NCBI GenBank assembly: GCA_949288955.1
Contig: CASEMS010000006.1
Location: 1-53,770, forward strand
Length of the DNA: 53,770 nucleotides
Direction: 5' to 3'
Source of the DNA: an uncultured Lentisphaeraceae bacterium
GTDB taxonomy: Bacteria; Verrucomicrobiota; Kiritimatiellia; RFP12; DVOR01
The translations under genes and the position numbers were made by a program. Shown here in pieces: positions 1 through 7,396 of this stretch (its first letter is position 1; the number at the start of each line of letters is the position of its first letter). The notes beneath the pieces were generated by a model. It was given only the letters and a program-made list of their open reading frames with translations, searched no databases and was not told the DNA's origin.

Positions 1-3000
1 GCCGTTGGCCTCGGCGGGATCGGCGAAGGCGCCGGTGGCGAGGTAGTCGCCGCCCGTGATGGAGAAGGTGCCGCTCTTGATGGAGAGCGCGTCCGCGCCT
101 GTAACATCGCCGGCGAGCGTCCAATGCGCATAGCCCGCGGCATAGATACCCACGCCTTCCGCCACAATCTTAGAGGACTCCGCCAACGTGATGACCGGGA
201 CGTTAGCCTCCGTCTCTTGGATGTTGCCACTGATATTGACGCCGCATTGTCCCTTCAGCGTCCCCTCGACGTTGAGGACCAACCCGTAGCAGAGGCCATT
301 CGTGTCAGCGATCGCGATTGCGTTGTTCCCCTCGGACTCCACCGTCACATTGGAGCCGATGGCCACGCGGATTTGCTCCGGGGCGTTCTTCTGTGCGCCG
401 TAAATGTAGATCGCGCCATACTTGCCCGTATGCTTGACCGCACCGGAGCCGATGAGATTGAGCGAGCCCCCATAGAGGAGATTGAGCGAACAATCCTTCG
501 CAAGCCCCAGCGTGTGCCCATTCAGATCCAGCGTCAGCGTCTGCCCCTCCCGCACATAGACATCCGCCTGATCGGCGATGTCCGCCAGCAGCACAATGGT
601 CGCCCCCTCCTTCGCCGCGGCGAAGGCCTCCGCAAGGGAGAGGAACTTCGCGCCATTCACCTCGGCGACGTAGGCATCGACCACGAAGGTCCCGTCCGCC
701 GTCGCCGCGGAGGAAAGGCCGGGAGCCAAGAGATCCTGCGCGGGGGCGTGGCTGTAGGTGCCGCCCGTGACCGTAACATGCTCGGCGTCCTCTGCCCAAT
801 CCTCCTGCGTCTTGTCGGTGGCGTTCCACGCATACGTCACCAACGCGGTGGCACCCGCCCCTTGGGCGATGAGCGTGGGCGTGCCGGAGATGGTGACGGA
901 GCCAATCTCGCCATAGCCCTCACGGGCGACGACGGAGATGGCCGCGCCGTCAGGGATGGCGCCATCGCCGCTCTTCTGCGCGGCGAGGTTGGCGGCGGTG
1001 ACGGTGATTTGCGTGTCGCCGAGCACCACGAGGTTGCCGGAGCAGACCTGCACGCCACGGGGCGACTTGATGAGAGTGTCCTCAAGGGTGAGCGTGCTGT
1101 CGCCGCGCGGCGGGAAGGAGATGGCGCAGATATCGGCCTCCGTATCGGGCAGCGTCTCGGCTTGGGGGCCATCGACCTCGGCGGCGAAGGGGCCAAGGAG
1201 CAGTTTGCACCGGCGCAAGGTGAAGTCGACGTCGGACATCGTCCCGTTCGCCACGAGACCATAACCGCTGCCGGCGGCGGCGAAAGTCGAGGCCAGCGTC
1301 ACATCCTCCATCGTCAAGGAGACGTTTTGGATTGTCTTCCCCGCGGGCGGCGCATACACCACGCCGTCGCAATTGCCCTTCAACGTGCCGTTGCGGATGG
1401 TCAGATGGGTGTCGCTCGACGTACAGGAGACGATCTCGGCGGCCGTACCGGACGTCCCCGCGACCCGCTCATAGGTGAAGCCACCCAGATCCAGGGTCAA
1501 CATCTTCTCCGAAAGCACGATGGGCGAGCTCCCGGAATAGTTGGCGCAGAGCGTTACAACCCCGTCGTTGGCGAAAGGTTCGGCGGCGCCGAGGCTGGGG
1601 AACAACCACGATTGCCCCTCCGCGTCCGTGGCCTTGAAGAGCGGATTCGCCGTGCCGAGCCAGGCGACATACCGCACCTCGGCGGGGACGCGCACCCCCG
1701 TCTTCGGCAAGACGCAGACCCCGCCGAAGGCATCCGTGGTCGGCTCCAACGTAATCCCCTCGGCAATCTCCAAGACCAGCCTGTTCTGACTGTTGCCCGA
1801 GGAGGCTTGGACAGGCACCTGCCCTTTGATCGTGCCGCTCTTCGCCGCGCTGGAATCGATGATACGGTAGTAGTCATACTCCGGCTTCGAGGGTTTCATG
1901 CTCGACGTGGGCGCGAACTTCAGCCCGGAGCCGGCGTTGCTCTGGGTCGAGGCCTCGAATTGTCCCCACAACGTGTGGCCGTTGAGGTCGATTGTCACGC
2001 CAAAGGCCTTGACGGTGGGCGACGAGCGCCCCGCGTAATCGTCCAGCAACTTCAGCGTCTCCCCATCCTTGACGGCGGAGAAGGCGGTGAGGATGTCGGT
2101 GTATTTCACTTCGCCGATTTGTGCGACGTAGACGACCCCTTCATCGGACTGCGCGGTGAAGGAGGTGCCATCGCCAACGACCGAGAAGCCGTCAGGGAGC
2201 GTCGCCCCATAGGTGCGCGGGTCGTCCCGGAAGGAGCCGCCGGAGACGGTAACGACGGTGGAGTCGGGCGCGTTGATATGAAGGTCGCCATCGGTGAAGT
2301 CGCCGCCCGAGATGGCAACATTCGTGGCGGTCGCGAAGTAGGCGACGTGGCTATCCGTGCCACCCTCGAAGGTGCCGCCGATGATGGTCAGCGTGCTGGG
2401 GCCTTGCCCATTCCCGGTGTAAAGCGCATAGGCGGGGGCGTTCCCCGCAACGAACGTGCCACCTTTGATGGTAACACCCACCTCCTTGATGGCCTTCCAA
2501 CTGCCCTGGCGCAGGTTCAGCCCGCCCGACGGAAGCTCGACCGTGCGTCCCTCGGCGGGGGCGATGACCAAGCCGTCCGTGGCGGTGATGGCGTAGCCCG
2601 CCGTCCCCTCTTGGACGAAACGCCCGCCTGTAACAGTGAGATGGGCGTTGGAGGAGGCGACGCACCCATCCGCCTTGCCCTTGGCAACGATGGCGCCGGT
2701 CTGCTGGGCGCTGGAGTCCGTGATGGTCAGCGTGATGGCGGGGTCGCTGGAGTTGCCAAGCCAGGCATTGATGGCGCTCGTGTAAGCGGCGCCGGTGTAC
2801 GTGTAGGTGAACCCATTCAGGTCGAAGGTGCCTGCCGCGCCACTGGGAACCATCGCCTGGGCCGTGCTTGTCGCGTCGCGCAAGAGCGTGATGGCCGCCC
2901 CCTGTTTGTCGCCGACGAGAGCGGCGAAGGCTTCGCCCAGCGTCTCATAAAGCGTCTCGCCGATGGCGAAGGCCGGGCCCTCGACCACGGCGTAGGTACC

Positions 3001-4101
3001 ATCCGCGGCGGACGCGACCCGATAGCCGGGGGCGACCGTGATGCCATAGGTGGCCGGGTCGGCGGCATAGGTCCCGCCCTTCACGACGATGGCATCCTCG
3101 CGCGCCACCTCCTGACGGTTGAGCGCGTTCACGAAGACACCGTCGTTGATGACGATCGTGCTGTTCACGGGGTCGTTGTGGTCGCTCCCGACCCAAACGG
3201 CATACGTCTTGCCCTGGAAGGTGCCGCCGTTGACGGTAACCACCGCCTCCAAGGGGTCGTCGCCCGTGCCGTCGTTGGAGACATAAAGGCCATACCAACC
3301 CGTCGCCGTGAAGGTGCCGCCATCGATGACCGCCGTGCCGGAGTCGATCGCCAACGCCCGGGGACCCGTGACCGTGACGGGCGTGCCCTCGGCGGGCGAG
3401 ACCGTCAGCTCCCCGGAGGAGACAATGGCATAAGTGCGCACGCTCTGCGAGGCGAAGGTGCCACCCGTGATAGTCGCCTTGGCCTTGGCCCCGACGTTCC
3501 GCAGACACGCGGGCCCGCCGGGATCCCCGTCCGTGCCGACATATTCGGTCTTGAAGGTGCCACCGGAGATGGTCAGCTTAGCCTCGTTGTAGATGGCCGC
3601 CCCATCGACCGCGCCGGGATAGGCATCGATGTCGACGATCATGCCACCCTCGATGACCATCTCGCCTGAAGCGAGGTTGCGAATGCCCCGCGCACGGATG
3701 GCACCCGTCTGCGCCTCCGACGTGTCGCGCAACACGAAGTCACCCTTGCTCTCGACGGCATAGAGGTGGCGCGAGTCGTTTCCCTCCTCCAACGCCGCCG
3801 AAAGCGTGTGACCGTTGAGGTCAAACCAAATGTCCGTGAGCGTCGACGCGGTGAACGTGATCGGCTTCCCCGTGACGGTGAAATCCGCCAACAGCGTGAT
3901 CTCCAGATCCCCACTCTTGGCCGCGTCGATGGCCGCCTGCCAAGCGGCCTGGTCGGAATACTGGACGGGTACCCCGCCATTGACCGACATCTCGACGAAC
4001 GCCGAGGGGTTGCCCGCCGTATCGCCACCGGGCTCCGCCTGCGCGAAAAGAAAACCGGGAACCCCCAGCAAAGCCACAAAACTGGCCATCACACGTTTCA
4101 T
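1..4101 (-). CDS. Giant secreted GGTF-repeat surface protein (C-terminus outside window)
   Basis: Reads continuously from ATG at 4101 to the window edge, so at least 1367 residues are present and the C-terminus is missing. The N-terminus is a classical signal peptide: basic MKR, a hydrophobic stretch, then FLFAQA. The mature protein repeats a module in which a segment like LAEAFAAAKEG.TI.LL.D leads into a (L/I/F)DLNGHTL-type motif. This motif appears near residues 92, 427, 704, 870 (LDLGGFTY) and 1190. Between these lie many GGTF/GGTY/GGDF turns, for example TGGTFASQ, NGGTFQGK and SGGDFTDG. Such spacing is typical of right-handed beta-helix or beta-solenoid surface proteins, so an extended adhesin-like or structural role is likely. 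No enzymatic motif was seen. The missing end may carry a PEP-CTERM or autotransporter-like sorting signal. The gene has its own promoter with a G10 spacer. Confidence 0.85.
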   Translation of the reverse strand, partial: MKRVMASFVALLGVPGFLFAQAEPGGDTAGNPSAFVEMSVNGGVPVQYSDQAAWQAAIDAAKSGDLEITLLADFTVTGKPITFTASTLTDIWFDLNGHTLSAALEEGNDSRHLYAVESKGDFVLRDTSEAQTGAIRARGIRNLASGEMVIEGGMIVDIDAYPGAVDGAAIYNEAKLTISGGTFKTEYVGTDGDPGGPACLRNVGAKAKATITGGTFASQSVRTYAIVSSGELTVSPAEGTPVTVTGPRALAIDSGTAVIDGGTFTATGWYGLYVSNDGTGDDPLEAVVTVNGGTFQGKTYAVWVGSDHNDPVNSTIVINDGVFVNALNRQEVAREDAIVVKGGTYAADPATYGITVAPGYRVASAADGTYAVVEGPAFAIGETLYETLGEAFAALVGDKQGAAITLLRDATSTAQAMVPSGAAGTFDLNGFTYTYTGAAYTSAINAWLGNSSDPAITLTITDSSAQQTGAIVAKGKADGCVASSNAHLTVTGGRFVQEGTAGYAITATDGLVIAPAEGRTVELPSGGLNLRQGSWKAIKEVGVTIKGGTFVAGNAPAYALYTGNGQGPSTLTIIGGTFEGGTDSHVAYFATATNVAISGGDFTDGDLHINAPDSTVVTVSGGSFRDDPRTYGATLPDGFSVVGDGTSFTAQSDEGVVYVAQIGEVKYTDILTAFSAVKDGETLKLLDDYAGRSSPTVKAFGVTIDLNGHTLWGQFEASTQSNAGSGLKFAPTSSMKPSKPEYDYYRIIDSSAAKSGTIKGQVPVQASSGNSQNRLVLEIAEGITLEPTTDAFGGVCVLPKTGVRVPAEVRYVAWLGTANPLFKATDAEGQSWLFPSLGAAEPFANDGVVTLCANYSGSSPIVLSEKMLTLDLGGFTYERVAGTSGTAAEIVSCTSSDTHLTIRNGTLKGNCDGVVYAPPAGKTIQNVSLTMEDVTLASTFAAAGSGYGLVANGTMSDVDFTLRRCKLLLGPFAAEVDGPQAETLPDTEADICAISFPPRGDSTLTLEDTLIKSPRGVQVCSGNLVVLGDTQITVTAANLAAQKSGDGAIPDGAAISVVAREGYGEIGSVTISGTPTLIAQGAGATALVTYAWNATDKTQEDWAEDAEHVTVTGGTYSHAPAQDLLAPGLSSAATADGTFVVDAYVAEVNGAKFLSLAEAFAAAKEGATIVLLADIADQADVYVREGQTLTLDLNGHTLGLAKDCSLNLLYGGSLNLIGSGAVKHTGKYGAIYIYGAQKNAPEQIRVAIGSNVTVESEGNNAIAIADTNGLCYGLVLNVEGTLKGQCGVNISGNIQETEANVPVITLAESSKIVAEGVGIYAAGYAHWTLAGDVTGADALSIKSGTFSITGGDYLATGAFADPAEANG

Positions 4102-4161
4102 GCTTCCTACTTTCCGGACAAGCGGCGCGGGCACCATGCCCACTTCCCCTTATCCGCCACT

Positions 4162-4189
4162 ATTATCCTACCCCCCCCCCGCTTGTCAA
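4162..4189 (-). promoter_or_regulatory. Promoter of the giant repeat protein with a G10 spacer
   Basis: On the minus strand TTGACA (4189-4184) is followed after 16 bp by GATAAT (4167-4162), a near-consensus sigma-70 promoter about 60 bp upstream of the ATG. Ten of the 16 spacer bases are an uninterrupted G run (4171-4180). Slippage in this run would change the -35/-10 spacing. Confidence 0.75.
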
Positions 4190-4249
4190 GCACTTTTTTC
4201 GGGAAAGTGGGGGAGCCGCCCCCGGTAGGGGCCTAGGCGACGGTTTGCC

Positions 4250-4340
4250 ACCTCCGCCCCCGACTCTCGGTGGATCGGCGGCAGAGCCGAGGAGACTCAG
4301 TGGCTGACGCTTGGTGGATTGGCCACTGAGGCGAGGTGGG
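4250..4340. repeat. 22-bp repeat array R1 (about 4 units)
   Basis: Units begin at 4250, 4272, 4294 and 4316, exactly 22 bp apart, with a further GG at 4338. The units are diverged. Cores such as TCGGCGGCAGA and TCAGTGGCTGA are followed by linkers like GCCGAGGA. The array lies between the 5' end of the giant repeat gene and the 3' end of the pseudopilin operon. Confidence 0.75.
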
Positions 4341-4644
4341 GGACTTCCCGCGGCGACGCGGGTGCGCCGGGACACGTCGGCGCTAACGCAGGGCACTCCG
4401 TGCCCTCCCGCGCCGAGTGCCCCGGCTTCGGGGGGAAGGTCTCCCACTTTCGCGGCGCGAAGGCGGCGGGCGGTGGTCGCCACCTCTGGACAGAGCCCCG
4501 GCCATCAAGTCCTTCAGATCCCCCAAGTCCTTCATGTCCTTTGGCGGGAAAAGGACCTGAATGACCTGAAGGACACAAAGGACCTGAAGGACAACATCGA
4601 AGGATTAGCCGCCGTCCCAAAGAGGAAGAGCCCCATCTCTCAAA
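4341..4644. other. Non-coding stretch between arrays R1 and R2
   Basis: No convincing gene is seen on either strand; open frames here have no recognisable domain and no ribosome binding site. It contains small GC-rich inverted repeats and the GTCCTTCA/TGAAGGAC cluster listed separately. Confidence 0.5.
4507..4593. repeat. GTCCTTCA / TGAAGGAC short repeat cluster
   Basis: AAGTCCTTCA occurs twice (4507 and 4525), with TGTCCTTT at 4535. Its reverse complement follows as AAGGACCTGAA, TGACCTGAAGGACA and AAGGACCTGAAGGACA (4550-4593). The left and right halves can pair into an imperfect hairpin around GGCGGGAA. It is unrelated in sequence to the 22-bp arrays on both sides. Confidence 0.55.
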
Positions 4645-4752
4645 GGCTCGGCCGCCGACGCGGGGAGACTTAGCGGCTGACACTCGGTGAATCAGCGGCT
4701 GAGCCGAGGAGACTTGGCGGCTGAGGCGAGGTGGATCGGGGGCTGTGAGGGA
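4645..4752. repeat. 22-bp repeat array R2 (5 units)
   Basis: Units begin at 4645, 4667, 4689, 4711 and 4733, in strict 22-bp register. Cores include TTAGCGGCTGA, TCAGCGGCTGA, TTGGCGGCTGA and TCGGGGGCTGT, with linkers such as GCCGAGGA. The array ends about 20 bp before the stop codon of the last pseudopilin gene (4774). Confidence 0.85.
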
Positions 4753-4773
4753 TTTGGGGGGAGGCGGGTGGCG

Positions 4774-5574
4774 TCAGGGGCCGGCGGGGCCACCACCGCC
4801 TGGGGCGCCTCCGCCGGGCGTGCCGCCGCCCCCGCCGCCGGTGGTGCCGGTGACGGAGCGGGAGTCCTTGGTGGCGGTGGAGCCGAGGGAGGGGTTTTGG
4901 GAGAGTGCGGCCATGGGGACTTCGATGATGCGTTTGGTCTCGATGGGGTCTTCGCCGGGCTCGTTGGGCTCCATGTAAAGGGTGAGCTCGATGGCGGAGG
5001 GGAGGGTGTTGGTCTTGGCCCACTCGTCGATCCAATTGAGCTCGTCGTTGAGGTCGCGTTCCTGGTCGGGGTCGAGGAGGCGGCAGTTGAGGCCGACGAC
5101 CTTGGGGGAGAGGGTGAGCTCGACGGTGTCGAGCTCGGGGTCGAAGTCGTCGAGCTGGAGATCCTGGCGCCAGGCGCGGACGGTGAAGCCGCCGGGGAAG
5201 TCGCCCTCCGGCTCGGTGACGGAGACGCGGACACGGTGAGGGACGTCGGCGAACTCGGCGTCCTCGCCGACGAGGGTGGGGCCGGTCTTGGTCCATTCGA
5301 TGGTGTCGCGGTCATCGCCGTCGTCGACGAGGATGAAGCCGTATTTCTCGCCCTCCCCGGGGAAATAGGCGGAGCGGAGGGCGGCGGTGAGCTGCTCCAT
5401 GAGGAAGTCGGCATGGCCGATGGAGTCGATGGCGGAACGGCCGTTCTCCCAGGCGCGGGTGACGGAATAGAAGGAGGTGGCGAGCATGACGGTGAGGATG
5501 CCCAGGAGGGTGAGGGCGACGAGAAGCTCGACGAGGGTGAAGCCGCGGTGGGGGGTTGGTGGGATGTGGCGCAT
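4774..5574 (-). CDS. GspJ/PulJ-like pseudopilin with glycine-rich tail
   Basis: A 266-residue type II secretion or type IV pilus minor pseudopilin. Residues 11-35 contain the prepilin-peptidase motif GFTLVE followed by a hydrophobic helix (LLVALTLLGILTVML). Then comes a soluble beta-rich domain with a WENGRSAIDS-like region as in GspJ. The last 20-25 residues are a low-complexity Gly/Pro tail (GGGGGGTPGGG), unusual for the family. It starts 3 bp after the preceding pseudopilin gene, at the end of the kdsA operon. No secretin, ATPase or prepilin peptidase is in the window, so its secretion partners must lie elsewhere. The J assignment rests on position and length and is tentative. Confidence 0.75.
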   Translation of the reverse strand: MRHIPPTPHRGFTLVELLVALTLLGILTVMLATSFYSVTRAWENGRSAIDSIGHADFLMEQLTAALRSAYFPGEGEKYGFILVDDGDDRDTIEWTKTGPTLVGEDAEFADVPHRVRVSVTEPEGDFPGGFTVRAWRQDLQLDDFDPELDTVELTLSPKVVGLNCRLLDPDQERDLNDELNWIDEWAKTNTLPSAIELTLYMEPNEPGEDPIETKRIIEVPMAALSQNPSLGSTATKDSRSVTGTTGGGGGGTPGGGAPGGGGPAGP

Positions 5575-5577
5575 GGG

Positions 5578-5970
5578 TCAGTTGGTTTGCCGGAGGTACC
5601 GGACGATCTCCTCGCGCTCGGAGCCGTCGCCCCAGGAGACGATGGTGCGGACGACGTAGAGGCCGTCGTCCTCGACGTCCTCGGGGGGATCCTCGCGTTC
5701 GTCGACGGTGCGCTCGTAGGTGTAGCCATCGAGGAGGGAGTTGTCGGGGTCGACGGGGGCGTCGTCCTCAATGTCCTCGATGTCGCGGAGGGGGTGCTCC
5801 AGCTCGCCGAGGGTGAAGACGTAGGCGACCTCCTCGCGTTGCTTGGAGAGGGTAACCATGCGGGCGGAGACGATGATGGAGCGATAGAGGACGGTGAGGG
5901 CGCCGCCGAGGATGATGACGGCGAGCACCATCTCCACCAGGGTGAAGCCGGCGCGTGGGTCACGGCGCAT
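5578..5970 (-). CDS. GspI-like pseudopilin
   Basis: A 130-residue protein with an N-terminal type III signal sequence: a short basic leader MRRDPRA, then GFTLVEMVLAVIILGGAL, with Glu at +5 after the predicted cleavage site. The C-terminal domain is small and very acidic (DIEDIEDDAP, REDPPEDVEDD), matching the size of GspI-type minor pseudopilins. Its start overlaps the end of the yihY-like gene by 11 bp, so the two are probably translationally coupled. Together with the next gene it would form the I/J pair that caps a pseudopilus. Confidence 0.75.
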   Translation of the reverse strand: MRRDPRAGFTLVEMVLAVIILGGALTVLYRSIIVSARMVTLSKQREEVAYVFTLGELEHPLRDIEDIEDDAPVDPDNSLLDGYTYERTVDEREDPPEDVEDDGLYVVRTIVSWGDGSEREEIVRYLRQTN

Positions 5971-7384
5971 GGGCGGCCTCCTGGGCTTCGGCCATGCGGA
6001 GGGCTTGGTCGACGGTCATGTCGAACTGCCCGGAGAGCAGTGCGGAGAAGCGGCTTTCGATGGCGACGAGGGGGGCTTGGAGGGGGGTGTCTGAGGCGCG
6101 GGCGAGGAGTGCCTCGCCATCGGAATCGTCGAGGCAGGCGTTGATGACGTCGGCGACGGTAAGGCGGGTGGCGCAACGCGCAAGGACACAGCCGGTAACG
6201 ACGGGCGGGGCGCCTTCGGCGACGCGGAGGAGGATCTGCTTGCCTTCGAGGATGGCGGCGACGCGCAGAAGGTCGCGCATCGGGAGGGCAAGGGCGTCGG
6301 CGAAGCGACGGAGGGAGAGGGCGCGGCCTTCACGCTCGACGGCACGGGCGGCGCCAAGGACAAGCGCCAGAGCCAGGACGATGAGGTCGCGTTGGGAGGG
6401 ATGGGCGAAGGCGCTCTCGCGGCAGAGCTCGGCATAGTGTTGGTGGACGAAGCAGATCTCGGCGCCGATGAGGATGATCTGCCAGCTGGCGTAGATCCAG
6501 AAAAGGAGGACGGGGAGGGCGACGAGGGAGCCGTAGAGGCGGCTGTTGTTGGCGATGCCGATCTGAAGGATCATGCAGAGCTTGAAGAAGAGCGTGAGGG
6601 CCACGACGGTAACGAAACCGCCCAGGAAACAACTCGGGATGCGGACGCGGGTGTTGGGGAGAAAGCCGAAGAGAAACGCGAAGAGCAGGGTGCCGACCAG
6701 GAGGGGCACGAGCGCATTGAGGACGCCAAGCGCCTCGACGAAGGCGCGCAAGCCCCAAAGATCGGGGATCCAACGGGCCAAACCATCAAGGACGGGGAGG
6801 GTGGTGGCGGCCAAGACGAGAAGGGGGGTGACGATGAGGACGCTGAGATAGTCGGTGAACTTGCGCCAGAGAGGGCGGTTGGCACGGATGCCCCAAATGG
6901 CGTTGAAGCTGCTCTCGATGCGGCCCAGCACGCCGATGACCATGAAGATGAGGGCGACGGCGCCGACAATGCCGATTTGCGCGAAGTTGATGGAGTCGAC
7001 CTGGGCAAAGAGGGTGCGGCAGACGCCGCGGAGGGCCTCGGCGGTCTGAACGGTGTCGGTGGGGAGATCGGGGGCGGAGGTGTCGACGGCGACCATCTGG
7101 CCGACGAAGACCTCGACGTTCGCCAAGAGTTTCTCCTCGGCCAGGGCGCCGGCGCCGAAGGCTTTGAGGGAGGTGAGGCAGAGGGTGAGGACGGGGACGA
7201 TGGCGAGCATCGTGATGTAGGTGAGCGCGGAGGCGTGGAGCATGGTGCCATCGCGCAGGCAGCAACGGGCGGTGAGGGCGCCGAAGCGCAGGACGGCCAG
7301 CCCGGCGCGGACAGGCCAAGGGCGGCCGGCATGGGGGCCTTGCCAGAGGGTGACGGAGAGGAAACGGAGCAGACGGGCGAACAT
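5960..7384 (-). CDS. YihY/BrkB-family inner-membrane protein
   Basis: A 474-residue polytopic membrane protein of the YihY/virulence factor BrkB family (once annotated as RNase BN). It has the family N-terminus with DGTMLHASALTYITMLAIVPVL and about six hydrophobic helices up to residue 300 (for example GIVGAVALIFMVIGVLGRIE and LVALPVLLFWIYASWQIILIGAE). A soluble C-terminal extension of about 150 residues resembles the winged-helix tail seen in long YihY proteins. Function is not established; a role in envelope or transport is only presumed. It begins 12 bp after ptsI. Confidence 0.85.
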   Translation of the reverse strand: MFARLLRFLSVTLWQGPHAGRPWPVRAGLAVLRFGALTARCCLRDGTMLHASALTYITMLAIVPVLTLCLTSLKAFGAGALAEEKLLANVEVFVGQMVAVDTSAPDLPTDTVQTAEALRGVCRTLFAQVDSINFAQIGIVGAVALIFMVIGVLGRIESSFNAIWGIRANRPLWRKFTDYLSVLIVTPLLVLAATTLPVLDGLARWIPDLWGLRAFVEALGVLNALVPLLVGTLLFAFLFGFLPNTRVRIPSCFLGGFVTVVALTLFFKLCMILQIGIANNSRLYGSLVALPVLLFWIYASWQIILIGAEICFVHQHYAELCRESAFAHPSQRDLIVLALALVLGAARAVEREGRALSLRRFADALALPMRDLLRVAAILEGKQILLRVAEGAPPVVTGCVLARCATRLTVADVINACLDDSDGEALLARASDTPLQAPLVAIESRFSALLSGQFDMTVDQALRMAEAQEAAHAP

Positions 7385-7396
7385 GGCGGGGAGAGG

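Noticed and set aside
124..3669. Very long open frame (1181 codons) on the plus strand
   Set aside because: It is in codon-phase antisense to the giant secreted protein, which has a signal peptide, repeats and a promoter. GC-rich DNA keeps the opposite strand open.
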